Shown here piece after piece: positions 50,883 through 61,148 of a DNA stretch of 64,000 nt. Under the pieces are notes generated by a model. The model searched no databases. It worked only from the letters and a program-made list of their open reading frames with translations, and was not told where the DNA came from. The stretch's first letter is position 1; each line of letters begins with the position of its first letter. The DNA is taken from positions 2,976,001-3,040,000 of the forward strand of contig NC_091886.1 of the NCBI RefSeq assembly GCF_019399895.1, given 5' to 3'. Origin of the DNA: Cardiocondyla obscurior (taxonomy: Eukaryota; Arthropoda; Insecta; Hymenoptera; Formicidae). The position numbers were made by a program, and so were the translations under genes.

Positions 50883-53800
50883 AAAAAGGGAAGGCAAAAT
50901 TGCGCAACGGCTGACGTCCTACCCACGGCTGGAAGTTAAATAAAGAGTACGCCGAAGTGCGCCAATTGCGAAAATATAATGAAAGTGGACGCAAGGGGAG
51001 AGAGAGAGAGAGAGAGAGGAGAGCGGTGCACCCCTTTCTCGTACGGGCACACGCACGTTCACCGGCAGACAGACGTGCACGCACACAATCGTCTTTCCTC
51101 TGCCTCCCCCTCGCACGTACATCCGTCGCAACACTGCAGCTGTCGTAGCGCAGATGGCGAGTATCTTTGTCCTCCCCGTTGTCGTCGGCCGACACGTGTG
51201 CATGCGTCGTGCATGCACATGCAACCGCACGTTCAGGCAATATCGAGGTTTCGCGTGACGTCGTTCGTCATAGAAGAAGAAAAACGGCGCAAATCGCCAG
51301 GAAAATCCGAACGTCACCACCGATGTCGGTTACGGGATCACGGATTTTCCTCGCTCTCCTTCCCCCCTCCTCTCCGCCCCTATCGGGCACGAGGAGATAT
51401 CTCACCTCGGTGCAAGCTTGACGAAAAGATAGACGTATGTAATATATTATTGGGAAGATTCAGAAGTCCGTGTCCTCAGAACGGAGGAAGGAGAAGAGTC
51501 TCTCGCGTTCGATGTCTATTTTAATTAATTCCGTTAAACGAGGAAAATATCGGTTTAATTACTGCGCGATCGATAGCGCTAGTATATCCAGGGTGTCGAT
51601 ATACTGCAGATTTCGAAAATTAATCAGTTTACATCGCAGATTTTTAATCGTTACGTTAATAACATCGAATACAAAACGGGCTCGAATGATGCTTCATATC
51701 GGTCTCTTTGAACGTACCGTGTTATCGGCGCGTGCAGTCGCTATTCGAGTTGGAAATTCTCAATCCTTTAGAGAAGTCCGGAGGGGAAAAGACGAAATCA
51801 ACCGATTCGATCCGTCCGATCGATTCGAGCTTGTCGCGAGAGCTGACCAATTGTTTTGCGAACTAATTCCGAAGTTTGACGCTGATGGAACCGCACGGAA
51901 ATTCGAAATCGTACATCGTCAAACGAAACTATCAGATTAATTTAAATTCGATCGATGTATGCAGTAAAATGTGCGCGTATGTTGTAACTTTAATGCGCAT
52001 AAATTTGGAATTTTTTTCACAGGCTGTATTACGCGTTAATTATTTAATTATGTTTTTTTTTTTTAACTTTACAAGCATATTCATGCTGCGATTAACTAGT
52101 TTATTAATTTTTAATAATTTTATTTGCCGTGGATAATGAAAACTCGGCTGTTACGGAATCGCATTGCGAAAATTGTCTTTAATAACGCAGTAAGAGAAAC
52201 TTAATAAGCTGCATTTCAACAAAACGAGATCGAGGACTCGTTTCTGGATTTATTTTTAGAAGCTCTACCAAGTTAATTAAGGAAGCTACTACGACGCAAG
52301 TTACTAAACACTCGGTTCACTTTTCATCAAATTAATGCAAATATACAAATTGAATCTCTTTTGGATGCCTATTTATTTTAGAATTGTCGTGTTTTATCGA
52401 CGCCGCACGTTCAGATTAAAAAATGTATACGCTTTTTATTTTTACGTTTATTTTGTACGACCTCACGGAATGCCCGGATCGAAATTCGAAAGATCGGTTT
52501 TTGATGCAAAGATGACCGTTTAATTAATTAATTTCGTACCGTATGCTCGTCAGAATTTAAAAGTAATCCGGCATTAGCACTCGATTATTATCCCAAGCCT
52601 ATCCTGCGCTTCGATCAATCGCCGATAAAAAATTCACCGAGATAAAGCGAGAATAAATATCTCGACGCCGTGTGACGAACTTCTTTATTCGAATGCCGGC
52701 TTAGAAAGACGCGGCTTGCAGATCGGTACGCCGTTCATTTATGCGTGTCGTTGACCCCGACACGTGGACTCCCACGATTCTGACGTCTCCTCGAGCGGCG
52801 CCCGAGAGCCTCCATTAGCAAAGGTTATCAGGCCGACCTCGAATCTTATCGATTGCGCTGTGAACTGTACGAACCCGGCGCTACTCTCCGCTTCTTTTTT
52901 TAACCCGACGAAAGCGAGAATCCGTCTTTTTCGGGATTTCTATTTTTAGGAACAATAGGATAGTTCCGAACTCGAAAACTAGTTTAGAATTCAAAAGCCA
53001 GTTCTTAACCTTGGCGCATTTCTCGCTCTATATACAACGAACGTAGAACGTTATCACGTCCTACCGCAACTCATGAGTTGCGATAATGCTGCTTGAGCGC
53101 GAACGTCCCTCGAATCATGTGCGCGCCGAGAATCGTACGCGATGCTCAACAGATTAGCCGGGCAAATAGCCCGTTTCTTTTGAAATTGTTTTTCCGTCGA
53201 TTAATCGGAACAAGTCGTACGATGCAAAACGCAACGATGAATGCATAAGAAACTAAAGCATGCAAATGTATACGCGTATCGCGATATATTCATCGCGAGA
53301 GGCCAGAAGTCAATCGCGCGGCGACGTGTAGGAAACTCCACAGTAGTGAGCGTGTGCGTAAAAAAAAAAAAAAAAAAAAAGAAAAATGTACGCTTGTCGG
53401 TATGCGCGTTCGATTAAATTTCCCAGACATTACACGGCGATGCATCTCGTGGGAGGGATTAAATTGTCCTTACAATTTCCTTTTTTTTTTCTTTTTTAGC
53501 AACGGAACAATGTTAGGCAATAATGTTATATATTTAACAACAACGCGCGCAACAACGGTGAGCGCGTGGTGGTTTGGGGGAAACGAAGCGTACAGAGATC
53601 AGTTATCTCTACGCGGAGGGCTGCTATCCGGTTTCGTAAGGGCGCCGAGCGAAGCATGCAGGCGAATCATCTAGATATACCGGGCGTTCCATCCGGTTTC
53701 GCTCCACGGATCTCCCTCTCCCTCCGCCACTTCTCTCTCTCTCTTTCTCTCTCTCTTTCTTTCTCTCTCTCTTTCTCTTTCTCTCTCTCACCCTGGTTCC

Positions 53801-56800
53801 TCTCCGTCGTTCTTTCTCTCTTTCCCACTGCCTTCGCGTCCCGCCGTTTTCCTCGGCGAGCTGCTGCGGAATGGAGACGAGCGTGTTCCCGTAGCCGCAG
53901 TTTTCTTGCTGGGGATCCTGGGTCACGTTTCGCCGTAGTTCGTCGAACCTCCCTTCCTCCCTTCTCTCTTTCTCTCCCTCGGTATCCCTTTCCCTCTCAC
54001 TCTTTCACTCTCTCTCTCTTTCTCTCTCGCTCGAGGATATCAATTGATCCACCACCGGAAGCCGAAAATGGGAAATCGAAGCAGAAACGAGTCGTGAAAA
54101 CCCGACAATTCCTTCGTACAAATTTCGAGGAGGGTTTTAGGACGTCGCTGAATGGACTATCCGAATTTATTCTAATTGGAGAAATTTCAGAAACGCCCGT
54201 TTCTCGAAATGAACATTTGCTACGCACGCACACCGACCGGCAGCGAAAGCTTACGGCGAAGACAATTGTCAAAAAATAAAAATTAAAAAGTGCAGAAGTT
54301 TCGAACAGAATATTTTAAATGTTAATTAATGAGGGCTTTATGTATATATGTATAAGCAGAGATTGCGTGCGTTTTATCACCCGTGTATCTTCATATCACG
54401 ATTCAAAGTACCTGCGACATATTATATTGTGAACTCTCTGTGCGAACCGACTAACTTCGAGTCGGGACGTATCACGGAATAATTACGCAAACGTTCTCTG
54501 TCCCGTCCAAAGTCTCGCGATACATCTTCCAGTTTCCGTACGACACCGCGGTTTCTCTCCTTGTTAAATTTAAACTAGTTGGACGGAACTTCCGTCCGCG
54601 CGCTCGAGCCTGCGAGGGCAAGTAATGCCTTTTGCATAATATTATACATCGGTCTTAATTCGAAGGATCGATCCGACGAAAGGGTGGGGAGTAAAAAAAA
54701 AGATCTGCGTTTCGTACAAAGATAAAATAAACGACTGAGAAATTTTTGATAAACGAATAAAAAGAGAAAAGCGAGAGGCGGCGTTGTTTTCACGTAGTAT
54801 AGGTTGCCTAAAAGTGATTGCGAGAGGAATTCGAAGTTTCGCGGAAAAATTCGAGAAAGGTGAGAGAAAATCCCTCGTAAACACACGGCGGCTCTTCTTC
54901 GGAGTTCGCGACGCCTTTTCGTGGCATTCCCTTGCCTTGCAAGCTCGCCGTGACGGAGGAAATATCGGGAGCGAAGCCGAGAAGCGCGTTTCGCTTTGAC
55001 GCAAAGGGCCGTCGCGGCGAGCGGAGTTTCACGACAAGTGCTGTCGAGCTTTCGCCGGCGGCGATCGAAATAAGAGGAAACCACGTTGAGCAGACTTACG
55101 GCGATGTCCGTCGGACGAATAAAAATCGCGAACGGTTCGTTCCGAATTTACGAGCATTTTATGATTTTCTTCTCGCTTGCTGTCTGATTTTAATTAATTT
55201 TTAATTACGCTCCTCGCTTTGCCACTTTGAACTTTATTCGCGGCTCCTCGCTCGGTTACTTCGCGGTACACTTTTGCGCACGTCTCGGCTGAGTACAAGC
55301 GAAGGGGAGGGATTCGGTGAATGGCGCGACAATGATTCGCGAGCGTGATTGACCGGCCGATTTGCACAGGTGGATTATTCCGGGACGCGGCGCTCGCGGA
55401 ATCAATGGACGATAAATTTCGCGAGACGATACGGTGGCTGGCGGTCGTCTCGCCGATCGATCACGTATTACATTACGTTAATCCGCGTGCGACGGCGGCC
55501 CTACGTCGCGTCCTCGACTGTCCCTGCGTCTTTTGCGACCTATCTCAACACGTGGAGCCGGAAGCGCGATATTATTAAACGCTCGCTTCGCGCTCTCCGG
55601 GGCTCTCGGTCGTTACTCTGGTTACGCGCTCGCCGCGGGTTACTTACGGGACGCAGGTGAATACACACGTCGAGCGAGAACGAACGGACGAACGATCGTG
55701 GCGCAGGTGCAGTCGCAGGTGAGCCTGCCGACAGCAGCTGTCGCGCCCGAGAAGCTGCGGAAAGACCGGCAATCGCCGGGCCTTTTTGCCGGCCCTAATA
55801 GCGCTTTTTCCTACGGCCGTCGCCAATCCTTTGACTCGCGATCTTAGCTCGACGACTCGCGTGCAGCTTTTGTCATCCGCGCTCGTAATTCGCGGAATCT
55901 TTACGCCACTCGCAGCTTCTTAAAGAGAGAATCGTAACTCTTTTTCGTCGTTCCCGCTTATCGTTACGAAATGTCGAAAATACCTTTTGAGGAATCAAAG
56001 GAAAAAAAAAAAAAAAGAAATATCCCTGTCAAAACATTTGAAAAACCCCGCTACCTTCTTCTCCCCAAAGTTAGAATTAGAATTTAATTTTTAAATTGGA
56101 GGAACTCGGTTGATTCTCGCAGATGAACTACGAGTTTCGCGGCGCGAGTTAAAATTAATTTTCTCGCGTTCTTTCCCTCCGAAACGCGCGAGAAAGAGAG
56201 AGAGAGAGAGACTGAGGAGGGAACGGTCGTCGTTTCCCCTCAGGAGCAATCTGTTATTGTCCGAACCCTTTAATTTTCTTTCGTGTCGTTTTTACTTTCG
56301 AGCGACGGGAAACGCATTTACATCGCGCCAATTTTCCCTCAAAACGCGGTGGGCGCTTTGTTGTAGGATGCAACGTGTTGCGATGTTGCAGCGGCGCGCG
56401 TTGCACGCGAGCTTTCCTCAGGAAATGTCGTAATTATGCGGCATTCGGTCGGCGGCCACCTCGCAAAATTACAGCTACGCGGCGCGTCCTTTCAGCGCGA
56501 AGGTAACCCAGCCCGACAGCGCGAGACGAGTTTCTCCGAATCTCGCGCGGAGACTGCAATTTTTTTTCAACGATCCGCGCCAGGTGCCAGACCGACCGGC
56601 AGAAAGCCTTTTTATCGCGCTGCAAAGGATGCCCCCAGAATCGATGACGGACAAATACGTGGCGTTATTTTTTTTTTTTTTTTTTAGAGAGATCAAAGAC
56701 GATTTTTTAAAAGCGTGTCACGCTCTCCAGTCCGACGCTAAAGTTTCGAAACGTGAAAGACAAAGACGAGCGGAGATGTAGACGGTACGAATTCTCGTTC

Positions 56801-59800
56801 ATTTCTCACGAGCTTTTCTTCGTCGAGCTTCGAAATCCGAAAGCCCTCGAGACGATAAAGCGCTCCGCGTTAGTTACAGTAATTCTACTGATAATGGAAA
56901 TGATTTTATCGAAATTTATTAAATGTTTGCGAGATAAAATTCGCCTCCCCTGCCCTAACCGTCCTATACAGAGCACAAAAGCGGTTCTTTGACCGTCTGC
57001 CTCTCGAGGTGTAGTATCGTGTTTGCCACGTGGCCGTGGATCGCGTTCGGGGCCCAGTTTTTTTTTCGTGGGCCCCCCTGTGGAACATCTGCCGCCTTTT
57101 AAAATACGGGATACGCCGGGACTCGCACACTTTCTCTCGGCCGCGAATCTTCCGTCGTACTTCAAGCGAAATATTTCTCAGTTAAAAAGTTTACAGCAAA
57201 TACCGCAGATAAATCTTTTACACTCGTTAATTAAAGTTTCGGACATTATTATTTGCGTAATTAATAAAAAGAAAAAAAAAAGATTAAGAGAAAGAAAGAC
57301 AGGAAAAAAAGAAAGAAGAAGAAGAAAAAAAATGTACATATATAAATACAAGAATTGGGTACGTAAAAATAAAGAAATCCAACGCGAATGCGCCCCGAAT
57401 GCGGTATATTTATACTTAGTTAATAATACCATTTAAAGCCCCCGACGTGACACGACTGAAATCCATCGCGGAATGAAATATTCAGGCTCGAGAAGAGCTC
57501 CCTTTTTCTCCCCTTCGCGCCTCTTTCGCCCGGCAAATTAATTTATTTGATCGCTCGTTGAACTGCTATTCTGTTTTTCGTTCGCGCGATGCGAGGGAGT
57601 GACGAAATAAATCGACTCGTTATCGCAGCCGCGCGTGGACAACCGACTGTAGTTTCACGCGCTTTTCGAAACGTATCCGATCAACCGACGACGAGTGATA
57701 CCCGGGGATAGCATCGGCGAATGCTACCAAAACGCGCCGTAAAACTTTCGATTTTACTTCCACCTTACATTTCTTGCGACAAATACGATAAGCACGTGAC
57801 AAAGATCAATGCGACAAAGGCTATTATCGCTCGCGATAACGGCACGGTTTGCAGAAGATTGCGGACAATCGCTCGGTCTATCTTCGCGATGAGAACGTCG
57901 GCTGCAATAACACTTTTAAAACGTCTCCAGGCAGGTGAATCACTCGCGTCGACTACGTTCGACGACCTCGCCATAAAGATCCCGCTTGAAATAACGAAGA
58001 AATTCAGAGGCGGCGAGACGGCGAAAGTCGCCAGTTTAACTTTATTATCGATCACTAAAACGATCAACGACACTTCGAGAGAGCTCGTGATATATAATAT
58101 TTATGAAATCGCTGCGAGCTCGGGAAGAGCGACGTCGGGAAAAATTAAAAAGCACGTCCGCGAACGAGTCCCGGTGTGTATGTCTAAGAAAAACGAGCTT
58201 CGCTTTATTCTCAGTCGAGAGGGAGCAAGGGCCCCCCGACGACTCGCTCCCTTATTTTTGAAACACCCTTTCCTCGCGGCAGCGCGATTAATTCGACTTT
58301 CACGGGGATTCGATGCAACCGATTACGCAACACAATCGGCGTTTACGCGACACATCGTGCTCGTACGAGAGCGTCATCTCTATCGATAGCTTCCCTTCTT
58401 TTTTTAAAATTTTTTTTTCCCCCTTTTAAATCTGAAATGGGCATGTGCCTCGTTTCGCGGGAATATCTCCGTCCGGCTTTCAATGACGGTACCGTCACGT
58501 GTGCGCGCAGAAGCGGCCTCGTCACCGGGATTTGGAATGAATAAACATTGTCTAAACCGCGACACTGGACCCCTGGGGGCTGCACTCTCGCTCTCCTCTT
58601 TCCCCTTTCACCCCCTACCTTCCCGTGCATCATTTCACGGTCGTTCCGCTCCGAAATTCGTGACTTCACTTCCGCCTACTACGCTCAGCACGCCGCGCGG
58701 CGGGTGCGTTGACCCTTTTCGAAGGTCGTCGTACCTTTCTACGTTCGTGACTCTGCTCGGCGTCGTGGATCGACCTTAATCTCTCGCCGGTTCGCGACGG
58801 CTCGTTCGCCTGTTTTTATTCATTTTTTTTTTCTTTTCTCCCCTCCCTGTCTTTGATCCGACTGTTCGAAGGAGCCCGATGATGTAATTAACGCTCTCGT
58901 ACGCTAATTTTCGCAGGTGAATCGAATTGGAAATGCCTCGATCGGTGGTTCTTTCGGAAAACCTTTTCTATTATAGGAATGCGAAAACTTTCGTCGGCGA
59001 TAGATACATATAAAACTGCTAATGGTATTATAACTGATCTCGGTTTTTTTTTTTTTCCCCCCTTTCGTTGCTATTATAATGAGATGCTGTTACCTTGTTC
59101 TCTCGTATACGCTTTGTGCAAATTTTTTTACGCTGCTGTAGAAAACTTTCTTGGGATAAATAAATTCGTGTTCCACCCGGTTTATAGACAACAGATTTTC
59201 TTTATTAACGAGATGCAATTTTTTTTTTTATTGCATTTTTGACGCGGCTAGTCACGAAATCATAGCGAACGGCGTAACGAACAGATTCGATCGGTTGAAA
59301 ATACATGGAGAGTAAGACTTGAAGAGACGACACTCGAGATAATGGGCCCGTTTCGGCCGTTCATCGACAGCCTCGTTTATTTTGTCGAGTCCCGGTCCAT
59401 AAATGTGTCGCGCGAATCTACGACGAGAGCCAGCCGTCTCGTGCGAACGAATCGATTTAGCGTGCCATAACGAAGTTAACGACTTCGACCTGATTAGTAT
59501 GAGAGATTTGTCATTCCCGATTGCCTTACATAAATTCTTATACGAAACCGGTACGGGGGCACGAATGCTCGGAGCAAACTACCGCGGAATTGACGTATAC
59601 GAATTAATTAATAATGACAGTGACAACTGGACGTAAAAAAAAAAAAAAAAAATATTTACGGTTTGGCGTAAAATTAGAAATGGAAATTAAAATAGAAACT
59701 CCGCATTCAATTTCCGTCTTTAATATTTCTTAATTAATATAGTTTCTATTCCTGATCGTTATTCGTAAAAATTAATATTCTTATCTAAATCTGGAAATGT

Positions 59801-61148
59801 GACTCGCGGACTTGGTGCAAATTTATTTATACTGTATGTTATTTATTATATCGACGAGGGTGTATATATATAAAACGTGATCGTCGCAGGCTGTCAAATT
59901 ATTTTCACTGTTCTACTTCCTTCCGTCCCCTGCAAAAACGGGGAAATTACTTTATCTGTCTGCGCCGATGATATGGCACACGACCGAAAATGGGATTTCG
60001 GGGCTGCATCGAATTCGCTCTCCCGCTTTCTCCTTCGATTCCTCTCTACTTCTCCCTTCGATTCTGAATCGGAATAGTTGGTTTTGCGGTAACGACAACA
60101 CTCGACAATGAAATCGAACCCCGTGGCCGTAAACGGACTAATTGCTGGGATAATAATTATTCTCGGAACTGGCCTAGGGCTGGGAGAGACCGATGGGAGA
60201 GAGAGAGGGATAGATTATCGTTCGCTTGTGTTCCCGGGGTTATCATCGACGCGAATTTCCCGAACATTATTTAGCTGATCATTTGCCAATATTCCCCGGG
60301 ATCCCTTCTCTCGAATTTAAACCGATATACATATTGTTCTTCTCGATTTCAAATCGCATTTACAACCGGAACGTAATGATATTTAAATGTAAGACGCTTT
60401 ATTAAACGTAATGCTAAGCTATATTTTTATTTATTTTTTTTTGCGGTTTTTATGCTGTTGAAATTTATCATTAATACACCGAACGAATATATCTTAAAAA
60501 CTTTGTGATTTTGTGATTTTCAGGGCAGTCACGGATCCGAGGGATGGTAGGAGAGTAGCCTTAAAAAAACTGCCGAACGTCTTTCAAAGTCTCGTGAGCA
60601 GCAAGCGAGTCTTCAGGGAGTTGAAAATGCTTTGCTTCTTCAAACATGATAACGTAAGTAATGTTACATTTGTCACGTCTAACGCACGCAAGTCTGATTG
60701 ACGGATAATTGCACGGGAAAAAATTTGCAAAATATTATACGAATATTTATACGAGTATTTTAAACGATTGACGGTGTAACGATAAAATTCGACGACGACG
60801 AATTTTGCTTTAACGATTTGTTGTAAGTTAGAATACCGTTTGCCATTGAATCTGGATGAACATACGAGATGGATAGTATATAAATTGCACGATGGTCGTC
60901 TCGGAAATTTCCGCGTTTTATTTCCCCGAGGATAAGGCTGTACGTTGTCCTCGTCCTCGCAGTCTTCCGCCTTCTGGGTCCCGCTTTTTGTACGAAAGAA
61001 GTGAGATCAGTCGACCTCCCTATCCTCCTCTTTTTCTGTTTCTCGTCTAGTCAAAGGATAGGGCACTCAATTTCTTCCTGTCTCTTTTGCAGGTCCTTTC
61101 CGCGCTGGATATCCTTCAGCCACCGCATCTGGATTTCTTCCAAGAGAT
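21698..61148 (+). CDS. nemo: Nemo-like kinase (nemo/NLK), exons 1-3 only; gene continues past the window
   Basis: Nemo/NLK is a proline-directed MAPK-like serine/threonine kinase. It phosphorylates TCF/LEF and other factors and modulates Wnt, Notch, Hippo and planar-polarity signalling. Exon 1 (21698-22014) starts at ATG in MAVVGPSRHSRVSMSVSIPL. It encodes a Gly/Ala-rich low-complexity stretch, then PPTYYHPAAPAPPPPPP, and ends in the kinase start EPDRPIGYGAFGVVW-like sequence (here QPDRPIGYGAFGVVW, with the GxGxxG loop). Exon 2 (60524-60653) gives AVTDPRDGRRVALKKLPNVF, including the ATP-binding lysine, and KRVFRELKMLCFFKHDN. Exon 3 (61093-61148) gives VLSALDILQPPHLDFFQEM, ending in phase 2. 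Splice phases agree, and the joined product follows NLK closely. Vertebrate NLK has a histidine-rich N-terminus; here it is alanine/glycine-rich. I find no further kinase exon up to 64000. The start codon is the first ATG of the frame; upstream non-ATG starts are not needed. Confidence 0.93.
22015..27454 (+). other. nemo intron 1, proximal part
   Basis: After the GTGAGT donor at 22015 the intron is a patchwork of CpG-rich and AT-rich DNA with homopolymer runs (for example A-runs at 23208-23223 and 24992-25008). Two tandem copies of a 28-base unit (TTTTCTAAAACTC type) lie at about 25962-26013. No reading frame here shows a domain. I find no RNA gene. Confidence 0.4.
27455..27527. promoter_or_regulatory. 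E-box cluster, candidate enhancer
   Basis: Four CANNTG sites of the CAG-type occur within 73 bases: CAGGTG 27455-27460, CAGCTG 27496-27501, CAGGTG 27510-27515 and CAGCTG 27522-27527. The surrounding block to about 27,600 is GC-rich against AT-rich flanks. Such sites are bound by bHLH activators (Twist, proneural proteins) and by Snail/Zfh-type repressors. Function is inferred from density only. Confidence 0.35.
27528..31479 (+). other. nemo intron 1, no gene recognised
   Basis: Mixed-composition intronic DNA. A tandem 5-base array of GTCGC/CGCGT units lies at about 29925-29949. T-runs occur at 28891-28910 and 30170-30190. Open frames around 29,595-30,333 on both strands overlap each other and have no recognisable domain. 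Confidence 0.4.
31480..31810. promoter_or_regulatory. Intronic CpG island with CRE palindrome, candidate internal promoter
   Basis: A compact GC-rich block contains a (CGG)n run at about 31581-31602, the GC-box-like CCCCGCCCC at about 31668-31676 and the exact 16-base palindrome CCAGTGACGTCACTGG at 31691-31706 with a full CRE core. A C/T-rich tract follows at 31748-31796. These are typical of a CpG-island promoter. A frame starting at 31565 (MSRSTSAAAAAAARYPRRRR) is low-complexity and unlikely to be coding unless a transcript starts here. Confidence 0.4.
31811..36540 (+). other. nemo intron 1 with TCF core and TATA-like sites
   Basis: ATCAAAG at 32515-32521 is a TCF/LEF core, in a GC-richer block at 32,460-32,740 that also has TATATATA at 32538-32545 and CAGCTG near 32620. 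TATATAAA at 34556-34563 follows a GC-rich stretch. An inverted pair GCATTGC/GCAATGC lies near 34616-34655. No conserved coding frame was found. Confidence 0.3.
36541..36780. other. Unexplained GC-rich island in nemo intron 1
   Basis: A 240-base block stands out from AT-rich flanks. ACAGGTAGCA occurs twice (about 36587-36607). GGATCTAGAGATCC at about 36722-36735 is an inverted repeat. A 100-codon plus-strand frame (36549-36851) runs through the block and has protein-like composition, with DDRQLVLGDLEIPGWVNRYW in it, but I recognise no family and see no convincing splice context. It is either a conserved regulatory element or a transposon/exon remnant. Confidence 0.25.
36781..38067 (+). other. 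nemo intron 1, no gene recognised
   Basis: Mixed-composition intronic DNA with a short AG-rich tract near 37422-37442. The 170-codon frame at 37485-37997 is overlapped by a 100-codon frame on the other strand and shows no domain. Nothing else supportable. Confidence 0.35.
38068..38143. repeat. Three successive short inverted repeats
   Basis: GGTCGCT/AGCGACC (38068-38074 and 38082-38088), CATCGTGT/ACACGATG (38099-38106 and 38112-38119) and GCCGTTC/GAACGGC (38128-38134 and 38137-38143) lie in 76 bases. All three are perfect. They sit in a GC-rich block that also has a CCAAT-type site (ATTGG at about 38065). I cannot match them to a known RNA family. Confidence 0.5.
38144..39224 (+). other. nemo intron 1, no gene recognised
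   Basis: An A-run occurs at 38334-38354. The DNA is AT-rich toward 39,200. Exons further along the putative minus-strand transcript would lie here or to the left, but I could not identify any. Confidence 0.3.
39225..39960 (-). other. Putative nested minus-strand spliced transcript in nemo intron 1
   Basis: On the minus strand I see three exon-like blocks with matching GT-AG signals. The first is a CpG-rich 5' block (about 39781-39960, donor CCGAAA|GTAATT). The second is 39385-39702 (acceptor ATGTTACAG, donor TTTTAG|GTGAGC). The third is 39225-39258 or 39225-39268 (acceptor GCCAG or GTTGCAG, donor GACTG|GTGAGT). An ATG at 39457 opens MTRHVPSERRSRPGGHPASA, then EQLL. With the 39258 acceptor it continues EFYNSADAHAD and stays open. 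With the 39268 acceptor it stops soon after. A nine-codon upstream frame (MERARVFTE) precedes it. I recognise no family, so the transcript may be a gene start with exons further left or a non-coding RNA. No expression evidence is available. Confidence 0.35.
39999..40131. repeat. Long near-perfect hairpin (47-base arms)
   Basis: Arm 39999-40045 and arm 40085-40131 are reverse complements over 47 bases with three differences, one of which gives a G-U pair in RNA. The loop is 39 bases (40046-40084). The arms begin TTCGATTTAATT and reach AAAGACGGT at the loop. Arms this long and well matched suggest recent origin or selection. It could be a small-RNA precursor, a miniature inverted-repeat element or a structural element. 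I see no obvious target-site duplication. Confidence 0.85.
40151..40213. repeat. Second hairpin, 23-bp stem with bulge
   Basis: GCCGACGTTGA (40151-40161) pairs with TCAGCGTCGGC (40203-40213) with one wobble or mismatch. CTCTCGCTTGGC (40162-40173) pairs perfectly with GCCAAGCGAGAG (40183-40194). An 8-base bulge (40195-40202) interrupts the 3' arm and the loop is 9 bases. The size is within the range of a miRNA-type foldback. It starts 19 bases after the long hairpin. Confidence 0.8.
40214..45008 (+). other. nemo intron 1, no gene recognised
   Basis: CpG-rich and AT-rich blocks alternate. A 30-base A-run lies at 44245-44274. GT/CA-rich and CG-rich stretches occur at 41200-41340 and 43690-43720. 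Open frames on both strands overlap and have no domains. Confidence 0.35.
45009..45055. promoter_or_regulatory. Palindromic RFX X-box with adjacent inverted repeat
   Basis: GTTGCCATGGTAAC at 45042-45055 is a perfect palindromic X-box, the site for RFX-family factors. It is preceded by the inverted repeat GGCGGGAT/ATCCCGCC at 45009-45016 and 45024-45031. Both lie in a GC-rich block (44,940-45,060) flanked by AT-rich DNA. Confidence 0.55.
45056..53700 (+). other. nemo intron 1, central-distal part
   Basis: TGACGTCA at 46921-46928 is a full CRE. AT-type microsatellite occurs at about 46830-46875, a 26-base T-run at 47594-47619, (AG)11 at 49311-49332 and a second AG array at about 50999-51018. 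A-runs occur at 50850-50868 and 53360-53380. Frames such as 50979-51524 and 51470-51940 are long only because of CpG-rich sequence and show no domains. No RNA gene was recognised. Confidence 0.35.
53705..54035 (+). repeat. CT-rich pyrimidine tracts
   Basis: Two long pyrimidine-rich segments of CTCTCT/TTTCTC type occur at about 53705-53825 and 53945-54035. Only a few purines interrupt them. They are simple-sequence DNA and explain the serine-rich open frame read through them. Confidence 0.7.
54036..55366 (+). other. nemo intron 1, no gene recognised
   Basis: Ordinary intronic DNA. The overlapping frames near 54,575-55,204 on both strands have no domains. Confidence 0.35.
55367..55740. promoter_or_regulatory. 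Second E-box cluster, candidate enhancer
   Basis: CAGGTG sites lie at 55367-55372, 55654-55659, 55704-55709 and 55716-55721, with CAGCTG at 55735-55740. Four of the five fall in 87 bases. The block is GC-rich. CAGGTG is the preferred core of Snail/Zfh repressors and of some bHLH dimers. The function is inferred. Confidence 0.35.
55741..60523 (+). other. nemo intron 1, distal part, with one long orphan reading frame
   Basis: A 222-codon plus-strand frame with an ATG runs from 57721 to 58389 (MLPKRAVKLSILLPPYISCD at its start). No domain or relative is recognisable, and a 102-codon frame lies on the opposite strand within it. It may be chance. The intron ends in a pyrimidine-rich acceptor with a TTGTGATT direct repeat just before CAG at 60521-60523. 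Confidence 0.3.
60654..61092 (+). other. nemo intron 2
   Basis: It begins GTAAGT at 60654 and ends TTTTGCAG at 61092. It has no other feature. Confidence 0.85.

Noticed and set aside
53705..54279. 237-codon serine/leucine-rich frame
   Set aside because: It is translated CT-repeat DNA; simple sequence explains it.
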